Positions 1-5,783 of a DNA stretch of 6,826 nt are shown here, one piece after another (positions within the stretch are counted from its first letter, which is position 1; each line of letters begins with the position of its first letter). The notes beneath the pieces are model-generated. The model ran no database searches, was not told where the DNA came from, and saw only the letters and a program-made list of their open reading frames with translations. Source of the stretch: Oscillospiraceae bacterium (GTDB lineage Bacteria > Bacillota > Clostridia > Oscillospirales > Ruminococcaceae); NCBI GenBank assembly GCA_019423445.1, contig JAHZBJ010000003.1, positions 31,274-38,099 on the forward strand. The letters are read 5' to 3'. A program made the translations under genes and the position numbers.

Positions 1-601
1 GGCGGCGGTTGAAGATGGTAACCTTGATGGTATTGCTGACGATAATCACCGAAACCACCCCCAGGATAGCTACGATGCCTATGCCGCCCACATTCACCGC
101 TTTCTTGATTCCCACCAGGGTGGAGGCCACATCCGAGGGGGAGTTCACCTCCAGTACCAAATCCAGGTTCCGGATCTCCTCCACAGTGGCATCCAGCTTC
201 TCCAAGTCCTTCACCTTGACATAGTAGGTGGCGGGGAGGGGATTGTCGTCCAGAAGGGCATCCATCAGGTAAGCGGAGTCCCCCAGCTTGTCCATCTGCC
301 CTTCCAGGGCCTCCTTCTTGGAGATATACCGGATAGACGCCACATTGCTGATAGCTTCCAGCTCCGGCCCCAGGTCCTCAGCTTCCTGGTCGGTGGCATC
401 GTCCTCCACAAACACCACCACGTCGTTCTGACTCTCGATGTAGCCCATAATAGCGTCAGCGTTGAGGGAAAAGAGCACCGCAGCTCCGATAAGGAGCATA
501 CAAGCCACCAAAACGCCAATGGATGCTACTGACATCTGCCGGTTGGCGTGGATGTTTCGGGCGCCTTCTCCCACCAGATATTTCAGACTGCTGGCGTTCA
601 T
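1..601 (-). CDS. ftsX: Cell division protein FtsX, N-terminal 200 residues (cut by window edge)
   Basis: FtsX is the membrane subunit of the FtsEX complex, an ABC-type machine that does not transport but passes ATP-driven movement through the membrane to peptidoglycan hydrolases or their activators. The frame is open from ATG at 601 to the window edge, giving 200 residues of a protein usually near 300. A cytoplasmic N-terminus is followed by a first membrane helix at about residues 24-46. An extracytoplasmic domain of about 120 residues (47-168) carries the family-typical NPLP at 120-123. A second helix lies at about 169-188 and ends in SNTIKVTIFNRR, characteristic of FtsX. The last two helices and the C-terminus lie outside the window. 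The start overlaps the ftsE stop (ATGA), and a GGGAGG site (611-616) sits nine bases upstream inside ftsE, which points to translational coupling. The hydrolase partner is not visible here. FtsX identity is confident. Confidence 0.95.
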   Translation of the reverse strand, partial: MNASSLKYLVGEGARNIHANRQMSVASIGVLVACMLLIGAAVLFSLNADAIMGYIESQNDVVVFVEDDATDQEAEDLGPELEAISNVASIRYISKKEALEGQMDKLGDSAYLMDALLDDNPLPATYYVKVKDLEKLDATVEEIRNLDLVLEVNSPSDVASTLVGIKKAVNVGGIGIVAILGVVSVIIVSNTIKVTIFNRR

Positions 602-1272
602 AAAGGCCGACCTCCCTTATCCAGAATAACCCGGCCTTTCTCGATGCCGATGACCCGGTGGTCGAACTGGCTCACCAGACCGTGCTCATGGGTCACCATC
701 ACGATGGTGGTGCCGCACTTATTGATCTCGTTGAGAAGATCCACAATCTCATAGCTCAGTTCCGGGTCCACATTGCCGGTAGGCTCGTCCGCGATAATCA
801 GCGCAGGGTTATTCACCAAGGCCCTGGCCAGGGCCACCCGCTGCTGTTCGCCGCCGCTGATCTCCGGAGGATAGCTTCTGGCTTTTTTGGCCAGTCCCAA
901 CAGGTCCAGGATGTAGGGCACCCTGCGGCGTATGTATTTTCCGGTAACGCCTGTTACCTGAAGGGCAAAGGCTACGTTCTCATAAACCGTCATGGTTGGG
1001 ATCAGCCGGAAATCCTGGAACACCACACCTATGGTGCGCCGGAAAGCCGGGATCTCCCGCCGTTTCATGGTATTCAGATTATATCCATTGACCAGGACTG
1101 TACCGCTGGTGGGTTCCTCCTCCCGAAGGAGCATCTTAATGAGGGTGCTTTTCCCTGCCCCGGAAGGTCCCACTATGAAAACGAACTCGCCCTTCTGGAT
1201 CTGTAGGGAAACATGGTGGAGGGCGTGTGTGCCAGTTTCATAGGTCTTGGACACATCTTTGAAGGTAATCAT
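598..1272 (-). CDS. ftsE: Cell division ATP-binding protein FtsE
   Basis: FtsE is the cytoplasmic ATPase of the FtsEX complex. Its ATP cycle drives FtsX to switch on cell-wall hydrolases during division or elongation. The 224-residue protein has the usual family length and a complete set of ABC ATPase motifs: Walker A GPSGAGKST at 35-43, Q-loop glutamine 86 in VVFQDFRL, signature SGGEQQ at 139-144, Walker B LIIADEP at 158-164 with catalytic Glu163, D-loop NVD at 167-169, and switch His195 in MVTHE. The VFQDFRL stretch and the direct overlap with ftsX separate it from other small ABC ATPases such as LolD or MacB types. The ATG at 1272 follows a modest GAGG site nine bases upstream. Transcription probably starts about 180 bases upstream from the promoter at 1462-1490, giving a long folded leader. 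No motif is missing and no sign of transfer is seen. Confidence 0.97.
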   Translation of the reverse strand: MITFKDVSKTYETGTHALHHVSLQIQKGEFVFIVGPSGAGKSTLIKMLLREEEPTSGTVLVNGYNLNTMKRREIPAFRRTIGVVFQDFRLIPTMTVYENVAFALQVTGVTGKYIRRRVPYILDLLGLAKKARSYPPEISGGEQQRVALARALVNNPALIIADEPTGNVDPELSYEIVDLLNEINKCGTTIVMVTHEHGLVSQFDHRVIGIEKGRVILDKGGRPL

Positions 1273-1461
1273 GGTTCACCGCCTCATAGCTTTGGGATCG
1301 CAACACCGCGGGCTCCGGCTCTGTGACCGCGCCCCGCCTCGAAGGAAGGACCCGGCCCGTCTCGAAGGCCGAGACACCGGATGCCAAAACAGCGTCCTCC
1401 GCATGGGGACCTCCCGGTCCCTCCCGGAGCAGCGCTGTTTTGCATACGCCGCAGCAATTAT
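1273..1461 (-). promoter_or_regulatory. Long GC-rich 5' leader of ftsEX with stable hairpins
   Basis: This is the presumed untranslated leader between the ftsE promoter and its start codon. Two foldable elements are seen. The first, at 1385-1442, has 10-bp outer arms (CAAAACAGCG with CGCTGTTTTG), a 5-bp middle helix (1397-1401 with 1425-1429), and a 6-bp inner helix (GGGACC with GGTCCC, 1406-1421) closing a GGGA tetraloop in the minus-strand RNA. The second, at 1352-1380, has a GTCTCG/CGAGAC stem and outer CCGG/CCGG pairs. The first element ends in UUUU on its 3' arm, so it could act as a weak attenuator, but there is no long U-tract. No known riboswitch was recognised. That the leader regulates anything is inference. 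Confidence 0.5.
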
Positions 1462-1490
1462 ATTCTACAGCGTGTAAAATATTCTGTCAA
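1462..1490 (-). promoter_or_regulatory. Sigma-A-type promoter for ftsEX
   Basis: On the minus strand a perfect -35 box TTGACA (1485-1490) is separated by exactly 17 bases from the -10 box TAGAAT (1462-1467, one mismatch to TATAAT). It begins 25 bases after the stop codon of the upstream regulator gene and predicts a transcript start near 1455. No terminator is seen between the regulator gene and this promoter, so ftsEX may also receive read-through transcription. Confidence 0.8.
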
Positions 1491-1515
1491 CCTTCAACTT
1501 TTTCCTGCCTTTTCA

Positions 1516-2601
1516 TCAGTATTTCACAGGGTTGGCAGTCAGATATTTCTTCACCATCAGGGCTACCTTAAAGACGATGGCGTGGTCGAACTCCCGCAGG
1601 TCCAGACCGGTGAGCTTCTTGATCTTCTCCAGGCGGTAGACCAGGGTATTCCGGTGGACAAAGAGCTTGCGGCTGGTCTCGGAAACGTTCAGGTTGTTTT
1701 CAAAAAATTTCTGGATGGTAAAAAGAGTCTCCTGATCCAGGCTCTCAATGGACCCCTTCTTAAACACCTCTTTCAGGAACATCTCGCAGAGAGTGGTGGG
1801 GAGCTGGTAGATGATCCGGGCGATGCCCAGGTTATCGTAGCTGACGATAAGTTTTTCGGTGTCGAAGACCTTCCCCACTTCCAGGGCGGCCTGGGCCTCC
1901 CGGAAGGAACGGGCCAGGTCCTTGATGCCGGTGACCACGGTGCCGATGCCCACCACCACCTTGGTGTAGAACTCGCTCCCCAAGGTGTCCACAATGGAAC
2001 GGGCCAGCTTCTCCAGGTCCTTGGTCTCGATGCCGCTCTTGATCTCCTTTACCAAAACGATGTCGCTTTCGCTGATATTGAAAACGAAATCCTTCTGCTT
2101 GTCGGGGAAGAGGTTTTGGATAACATCAAAGGCAGAGATATCGTTGGCGGAGACGATGCGGATCAGCAGCACCACCCGGCTCACTTCAGAGCTGAAGTGG
2201 AGCTCCCGGGCCTTGACGAAAATATCCCCGGGAAGGATGTTGTCCAGAATGACATTTTTGATGAAATTGCTCCGGTCATATTTTTCGTCGTAATACTGCT
2301 TGATATTGGAGAGGGAGATGGTGAGAACGCCGCAGACCTTTGCGGCCAGCCGGTCGGTGCCGGACACGACCACCCCATATTCCGCCTTCATTTTGGAACC
2401 GAAGGGTTTATAAGTAACTCCGTCCCGGATAAAAAGATCATTGTTTTCGTTCAGGTCGATGGCCAGGAAGTCGTTGGGCTCTCCGATCTTGGTCAGGTCG
2501 CTGCAGGCAATGATGGTGGCATTCTCATCCACTACGCCGATGGTTCTGTTTATGGTGTCCCGCATTTGGTACACGAGCCCCTGGAATAATCTGTTCGACA
2601 T
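1516..2601 (-). CDS. CdaR/PucR-family transcriptional regulator
   Basis: This is a cytoplasmic DNA-binding regulator of 361 residues, typical for the CdaR (sugar-diacid regulator) branch of the PucR family. The N-terminal part (about 1-130, including IGVVDENATIIACSD at 21-35) looks like the sensory domain of these proteins. The middle part (about 135-270) resembles the GGDEF-like CdaR domain, with VVGIGT at 216-221 and SFREAQAALEVGK at 232-244. The C-terminus (about 293-350) is a PucR-type helix-turn-helix with NVSETSRKLFVHRNTLVYRL, the most diagnostic segment. The ATG at 2601 has a good AGAGGGG site (2609-2615) seven bases upstream, and a promoter lies at 2670-2698. The gene stands directly before ftsEX on the same strand. 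My recollection is that such regulators often neighbour ftsEX in clostridia, but the ligand and targets are unknown. Sugar-diacid sensing should not be assumed, because no such catabolic genes are nearby. Confidence 0.88.
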   Translation of the reverse strand: MSNRLFQGLVYQMRDTINRTIGVVDENATIIACSDLTKIGEPNDFLAIDLNENNDLFIRDGVTYKPFGSKMKAEYGVVVSGTDRLAAKVCGVLTISLSNIKQYYDEKYDRSNFIKNVILDNILPGDIFVKARELHFSSEVSRVVLLIRIVSANDISAFDVIQNLFPDKQKDFVFNISESDIVLVKEIKSGIETKDLEKLARSIVDTLGSEFYTKVVVGIGTVVTGIKDLARSFREAQAALEVGKVFDTEKLIVSYDNLGIARIIYQLPTTLCEMFLKEVFKKGSIESLDQETLFTIQKFFENNLNVSETSRKLFVHRNTLVYRLEKIKKLTGLDLREFDHAIVFKVALMVKKYLTANPVKY

Positions 2602-2669
2602 AATGCTACCCCTCTTTACAATGTAGTAATGCCATAATCGCTAACGAAAGACTTTTGCCAATCATGTTT

Positions 2670-2698
2670 ATTGTACAATTTTTTTTGTGCATTTGCAA
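2670..2698 (-). promoter_or_regulatory. Sigma-A-type promoter for the CdaR-like regulator gene
   Basis: The minus strand reads TTGCAA (2693-2698), a 17-base spacer containing an A-run, then TACAAT (2670-2675). This is a good vegetative promoter and predicts a leader of about 60 bases before the ATG at 2601. The -10 box lies inside the perfect 10-bp palindrome ATTGTACAAT (2670-2679), which could be a repressor or autoregulation site. Confidence 0.72.
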
Positions 2699-2782
2699 CA
2701 TATTTCTTTCTGGAATTTCTTCTTTCGGAAAAAAATATTGGCGCTTTCGCTCAGCAACGCGGAAAAAATGCCACAACACTGA

Positions 2783-2809
2783 CAAAATAAACCTCCCGTT
2801 GGGGAGGTT
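2783..2809 (-). terminator. Intrinsic terminator after the rsuA-type gene
   Basis: In the minus-strand transcript, an 8-bp perfect stem AACCTCCC/GGGAGGTT (2802-2809 and 2790-2797) with a CAAC tetraloop is followed by TATTTTGT. It lies 88 bases after the stop codon of the pseudouridine synthase gene and before the next promoter, as expected for the end of that transcription unit. The U-tract is interrupted, so termination may be incomplete. Confidence 0.75.
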
Positions 2810-2896
2810 CCTCTCCTAGGATGACAAAGGAAACGCGAGAAAATTGGCGAATTTCGGCTTCTGGTGGAGTTGGGCAAACTGCCGGGGCTGACGGCC

Positions 2897-3619
2897 TCAC
2901 CGGGGCTCTTCTTCCCGCACCTGGAGAAGCTCCAATTCCTCCGGGGTCAGCTCCCGGCACTGGCCGGGACCCAGCGTCTCGTCCAGCTTCAGCGCCCCCA
3001 TGGAGATGCGCCGGAGTTCCACCACCCGGGCGCCGCAGGCCAGAAACATCCGCTTGATCTGGTGGTACATCCCCTGGCGGAGAGTTACCCTTGCCAGATT
3101 TTCCTCTACTTTCTCCAGCCGGGCAGGCAGGCAGACGTCCTCCCCCGCCAAGGGAAGCCCCGCCGCAAACCGCTCCCCCATCTCCGGGGTAACGGGCCTG
3201 TCCAGCCGGGCCAGGTAAGTTTTCGGGACATGATTTTTGGGGGAAAGGATCCGGTGGGCCAGCTCCCCGTCGTCGGTGATGATCATCAGCCCGGTGGTGT
3301 CCTTGTCCAACCGCCCAGCGGGGAACAGCCCGCCCCGTTTCAGCTCCGGGGGCACCAGGTCGATGACGGTGGCTCCGCCGTCCCGGGTAGCGGAAACCAC
3401 CCCTTCCGGCTTGTTCATCATCAGATAGAGATGGGGCCGCAGGAGCACCTCCCGGCCCCCCACCGCCACCCGGTCGGTCTCCCAGCAGATTTTTTGATCC
3501 GCCTGCCGCACCGGCGCTCCGTTCACCGTTACCCAGCCCTTTTTCACCATCTCCCGCACGTCTTTCCGGGACCAGGTGGACTGGGCGGCCAGCACTTTGT
3601 CCAGCCGCTCCGCCTTCAT
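2897..3619 (-). CDS. rsuA: RsuA-type 16S rRNA pseudouridine synthase
   Basis: This enzyme converts a uridine of ribosomal RNA to pseudouridine. RsuA-type members act on 16S rRNA (U516 in E. coli). The 240-residue protein has an N-terminal S4 RNA-binding domain (about 1-60, MKAERLDKVLAAQ...VTVNGAPV). The synthase domain follows, with MMNKPEGVVSA at 67-77 and GRLDKDTTGL at 102-111, where Asp105 is the expected catalytic residue. GMYHQIKRMF at 183-192 is the RsuA form of the motif; RluB/RluE types usually have GRNRQVRRM instead. The chosen ATG at 3619 has an excellent AGAGGAGAG site (3626-3634) eight bases upstream and begins right at the S4 domain. An in-frame ATG 14 codons upstream (3661) lacks such a site and would add unrelated residues. 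The gene appears monocistronic, with a promoter at 3706-3734 and a terminator at 2790-2809. The family is certain; the exact target uridine is inferred from the motif. Confidence 0.93.
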   Translation of the reverse strand: MKAERLDKVLAAQSTWSRKDVREMVKKGWVTVNGAPVRQADQKICWETDRVAVGGREVLLRPHLYLMMNKPEGVVSATRDGGATVIDLVPPELKRGGLFPAGRLDKDTTGLMIITDDGELAHRILSPKNHVPKTYLARLDRPVTPEMGERFAAGLPLAGEDVCLPARLEKVEENLARVTLRQGMYHQIKRMFLACGARVVELRRISMGALKLDETLGPGQCRELTPEELELLQVREEEPR

Positions 3620-3625
3620 GGCCTT

Positions 3626-3634
3626 CTCTCCTCT
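3626..3634 (-). promoter_or_regulatory. Ribosome binding site fixing the rsuA start
   Basis: AGAGGAGAG on the minus strand is a near-ideal Shine-Dalgarno sequence, with the core AGGAG eight bases before the ATG at 3617-3619. It supports that start over the in-frame upstream ATG at 3661. Confidence 0.8.
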
Positions 3635-3705
3635 CTGCAGTCTCTCCGCATCCCAGCGCACAGGGCTCCTTGTCCAGCATCGAGATTGATCAATCAGATG
3701 TTTTT

Positions 3706-3734
3706 ATTATACCAGCCCGGGGGCTTCAGCACAA
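3706..3734 (-). promoter_or_regulatory. Promoter for the rsuA-type gene with adjacent palindrome
   Basis: A perfect TATAAT -10 box (3706-3711) lies 17 bases from a weak -35 TTGTGC (3729-3734) on the minus strand, predicting a start near 3699 and an 80-base leader. A perfect 12-bp palindrome GATTGATCAATC (3684-3695) begins just inside the predicted transcript. A 9-base direct repeat CCGGGGGCT (3717-3725 and 3735-3743) brackets the -35 region. The weak -35 with flanking repeats would fit a regulated promoter, but no regulator is identified. Confidence 0.62.
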
Positions 3735-3769
3735 CCGGGGGCTCTCCCCAACACCTCAAAGCACAGGAA

Positions 3770-3800
3770 GTCCCGGCAGTCCGGTACAGACTGCCGGGAC
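3770..3800 (-). terminator. Strong hairpin after the DUF4830 gene, probable terminator
   Basis: An 11-bp perfect, GC-rich stem (GTCCCGGCAGT with ACTGCCGGGAC) closes a 9-base loop, 61 bases beyond the stop codon of the DUF4830 gene. Read on the minus strand it is followed by TTCCTGTGCTTT, an imperfect U-tract. On the plus strand it is followed by CTTTTCTAT, which is better, although no plus-strand gene leads into it. Ending the MATE/DUF4830 unit is the simplest role. A 5'-end stem-loop of a transcript from a promoter-like site at 3805-3833 is an alternative. Confidence 0.55.
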
Positions 3801-3861
3801 CTTTTCTATAACAAATAAAAACACCAGTATCAAACGGTATCATAGGGGCTGTAAGGACCCG

Positions 3862-4332
3862 TTACCCGGCCTTGACGCCTTTGAGAAATCCTCCCAGCTC
3901 CAAACTGCTGAGATCTGCGGCAATCAGCTTGCCGTTATGGACCAGTAGATTGGCTGCAACGCCGTTGGTTTCCTGGGGATAGTTTTTCACCAGGAAGGTA
4001 TATTTCACCGCCGTCTCTCCCTTGTACCGGGAAAGATCAAAGCCCTGGGATTTCTGGATATCGTTGTAGCTCTCGTACACCCCGTCGAATTCCACCGGGA
4101 TCACCACTTCCATCTCCCCGGAAGGCTGATCGTCCACCTCCCAGCCCTGTTCCCGGAGCCAGGCCGCCGCCTCCTCCGCACTCTGACACCGAACCTCGGA
4201 GGTTTTGTGCCAGAACACCTGGGCCGCAGCAGGCGTGCCCTTCCAAATAATGGCGCCGGCTGTCACCAGCACCGCGGCAGCTAACACCGCCAAAAGATTC
4301 CTCCGCTTGACCCGCACCGCAATGGTGATCAT
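3862..4332 (-). CDS. DUF4830 domain-containing membrane-anchored protein
   Basis: The protein has 156 residues and unknown function. A basic N-terminus (RVKRRN, 7-12) precedes one hydrophobic helix at about 13-30 with no cleavage or lipobox motif, so it is probably a single-pass membrane protein with the rest outside the cytoplasm. The soluble part contains SAEEAAAWLREQGWEV (51-66), then VVIPVEFDGVYESYNDIQKSQGFDLSRYKG (76-105) and VAANLLVHNGKLIAADLSSLELGGF (125-149), which I recognise from memory as the DUF4830 pattern of clostridial proteins. The ATG at 4332 is preferred because AAAGGGGG (4340-4347) lies seven bases upstream. An in-frame ATG eight codons earlier (4356) has no such site and would place that purine tract inside the coding sequence. 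The gene follows the MATE gene by 125 bases with no clear terminator between, so the two may be co-transcribed. No catalytic motif was seen. Confidence 0.8.
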   Translation of the reverse strand: MITIAVRVKRRNLLAVLAAAVLVTAGAIIWKGTPAAAQVFWHKTSEVRCQSAEEAAAWLREQGWEVDDQPSGEMEVVIPVEFDGVYESYNDIQKSQGFDLSRYKGETAVKYTFLVKNYPQETNGVAANLLVHNGKLIAADLSSLELGGFLKGVKAG

Positions 4333-4457
4333 CCCATTTCCCCCTTTACACCCCATGGCCCGGCTGTTTCCCTATTATGTTATGCCGGAAAAAGAGGGAT
4401 TAGCACTTCCAAAGCAGAAGGTCGTGAGATGGAACGAGGTACTGGTAAAATCCCAAA

Positions 4458-5783
4458 TCAAATTACCTGGCGGTTCTGCCAACGGCCGCTGAAGAATCTC
4501 CACACAAAGGCAATTACCCGGAAGATCCAGTCAATGTACATGGCCATCCAAACTCCATGGATCCCCATATTGAATTTGGTGCAGAGCAGAAAGCTGAATC
4601 CAATACGGAACACCCACATGGAAAAGGAGGACACCAGCATGGTGAACCGCACATCCCCGGAGGCCCGCAGACCGTTGGGCAAGGCAAAAGCGGCGGGCCA
4701 GAGAGTAATGGCAAAGATCACCAAGGCCTGAATGATCTCCACCGAGATCTGAGTGGTCTCAGCAGGCAGCCTGAAGAGCCCCACCAACCAGGGGGCTCCC
4801 AACCCGATGCAAAGCTCCAGCATCCCCATGGAGACATATACCAGCCCGGTGAGCTTCAGCATATACTTTCTGGCTTGTTGATACTCTCCGGCTCCAACGC
4901 ACTGGCCCACCACCGTCACCATGGCGAGACCGATGGCGCCGCCGGAGATCTGGGGAATGGTGGTGACATTGTTGGCCATAGCATTGGCAGCAATGGCTAC
5001 CGTTCCGAAGGAAGCCACCAGCCCCTGGACCAGCACCTTCCCGATCTGAAACATACCGTTTTCCAGGCCGTTGGGCACCCCCACCTTCAGGATCCCCCGA
5101 ACCATGGCTGGGTGGTACTCCAGCTGGCGCAGGTGATGGATCTGGACCCGTCCGGCCCCCTTGCAGAGGAGGCGGAGAATCACTACTGCGGCAGTAGCCC
5201 GGGAGAGGAGGGTGGCCACCGCCGCCCCGGCTACCCCGATTCCCGCGCCGTAGATGAGGATGGCGTTGCCGCCGATGTTGATGAGGTTCATCAGGGCGGA
5301 GCAGTACATGGAAACCCTGGAGTTTCCCATGGCCCGGAACACTCCGGCTCCGGCGTTATAGATGCCGATAAAGGGGTAGGAAAGAGCGGTGATGTAAAAA
5401 TAGGTCTTGGCTCCGTCCATTACCAGGGGCTCTACCTGCCCGAACAGCAGGCGGAGGATTCCTCCGTTAAAGAGAAGGCAGACCAGCGCCACCAGCCCCG
5501 AAACCGCTGCCACCACATAGACCAGCTGCTTTGCCGCTGTGCTGGCGTTTTCCTCATCGTCCCGTCCCAGGTACTGGGCAGTGACAATGGCCCCGCCGGT
5601 TCCCAGGGCGGAAAAGACATTGATCAGAAGGAGGTTGATGGAGTCCACCAATGAGATGGCCGAAACCGCCTCCTGGCCCACGCTGGACACCATCACCGTG
5701 TCCGCCATTCCCACTGTCACCAAAAGAAGCTGCTCCACCATCAGCGGGATGATCAGCCTCCTCAGGTCTCTTGCTGTAAACAT
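4458..5783 (-). CDS. MATE-family multidrug/toxin efflux transporter
   Basis: This is a cytoplasmic-membrane antiporter that would expel cationic drugs or metabolites using a sodium or proton gradient. The 441-residue length fits the MATE family (about 440-460, twelve helices). The two halves show the family's internal repeat: GTGGAIVTAQYLG (61-73) in the first and GGAIGLAMVTVVGQCVGAG (281-299) in the second. Other typical stretches are the N-terminal IPLMVEQLLLVTVGMADTVM (12-31), AMGNSRVSM (151-159), IYGAGIGVAGAAVAT (177-191) and PNGLRASGDVRF (369-380). The ATG at 5783 begins right before the first helix and has AAAGGCGG a few bases upstream. A 20-residue in-frame extension to 5843 is polar, lacks a ribosome site and is rejected. 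The substrate cannot be predicted from sequence. The upstream 390-base intergenic region may carry its control, and no confident promoter was found. Confidence 0.93.
   Translation of the reverse strand: MFTARDLRRLIIPLMVEQLLLVTVGMADTVMVSSVGQEAVSAISLVDSINLLLINVFSALGTGGAIVTAQYLGRDDEENASTAAKQLVYVVAAVSGLVALVCLLFNGGILRLLFGQVEPLVMDGAKTYFYITALSYPFIGIYNAGAGVFRAMGNSRVSMYCSALMNLINIGGNAILIYGAGIGVAGAAVATLLSRATAAVVILRLLCKGAGRVQIHHLRQLEYHPAMVRGILKVGVPNGLENGMFQIGKVLVQGLVASFGTVAIAANAMANNVTTIPQISGGAIGLAMVTVVGQCVGAGEYQQARKYMLKLTGLVYVSMGMLELCIGLGAPWLVGLFRLPAETTQISVEIIQALVIFAITLWPAAFALPNGLRASGDVRFTMLVSSFSMWVFRIGFSFLLCTKFNMGIHGVWMAMYIDWIFRVIAFVWRFFSGRWQNRQVI

Noticed and set aside
1381..2589. Plus-strand 402-codon open frame opposite the CdaR-like gene
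   Set aside because: It is the antisense shadow of the regulator gene. The minus-strand frame has clear PucR helix-turn-helix motifs, a ribosome site and a promoter, while this one shows no family resemblance.
2668..2877. Minus-strand 69-codon frame between the rsuA-type and CdaR-like genes
   Set aside because: It contains the terminator hairpin and runs into the regulator promoter, has no ribosome site, and its composition follows the AT-rich intergenic DNA.
2751..3680. Minus-strand 309-codon frame overlapping the rsuA-type gene in another frame
   Set aside because: The sequence is a low-complexity Gly/Ala/Pro/Arg shadow and runs through the terminator hairpin at 2790-2809. The overlapping frame is clearly a pseudouridine synthase.
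2864..3811. Plus-strand 315-codon open frame opposite the rsuA-type gene
   Set aside because: It is an antisense shadow of a GC-rich gene with no recognisable domain.
3827..3842. Direct repeat GTATCA with a 10-base period
   Set aside because: Two copies of a 6-mer are weak evidence, and one copy is explained by the TTGATA promoter-like box.
4557..5654. Plus-strand 365-codon open frame opposite the MATE gene
   Set aside because: It is an antisense shadow rich in His, Gly and Gln, as expected from the complement of a GC-rich membrane protein gene. No motif or ribosome site was seen.
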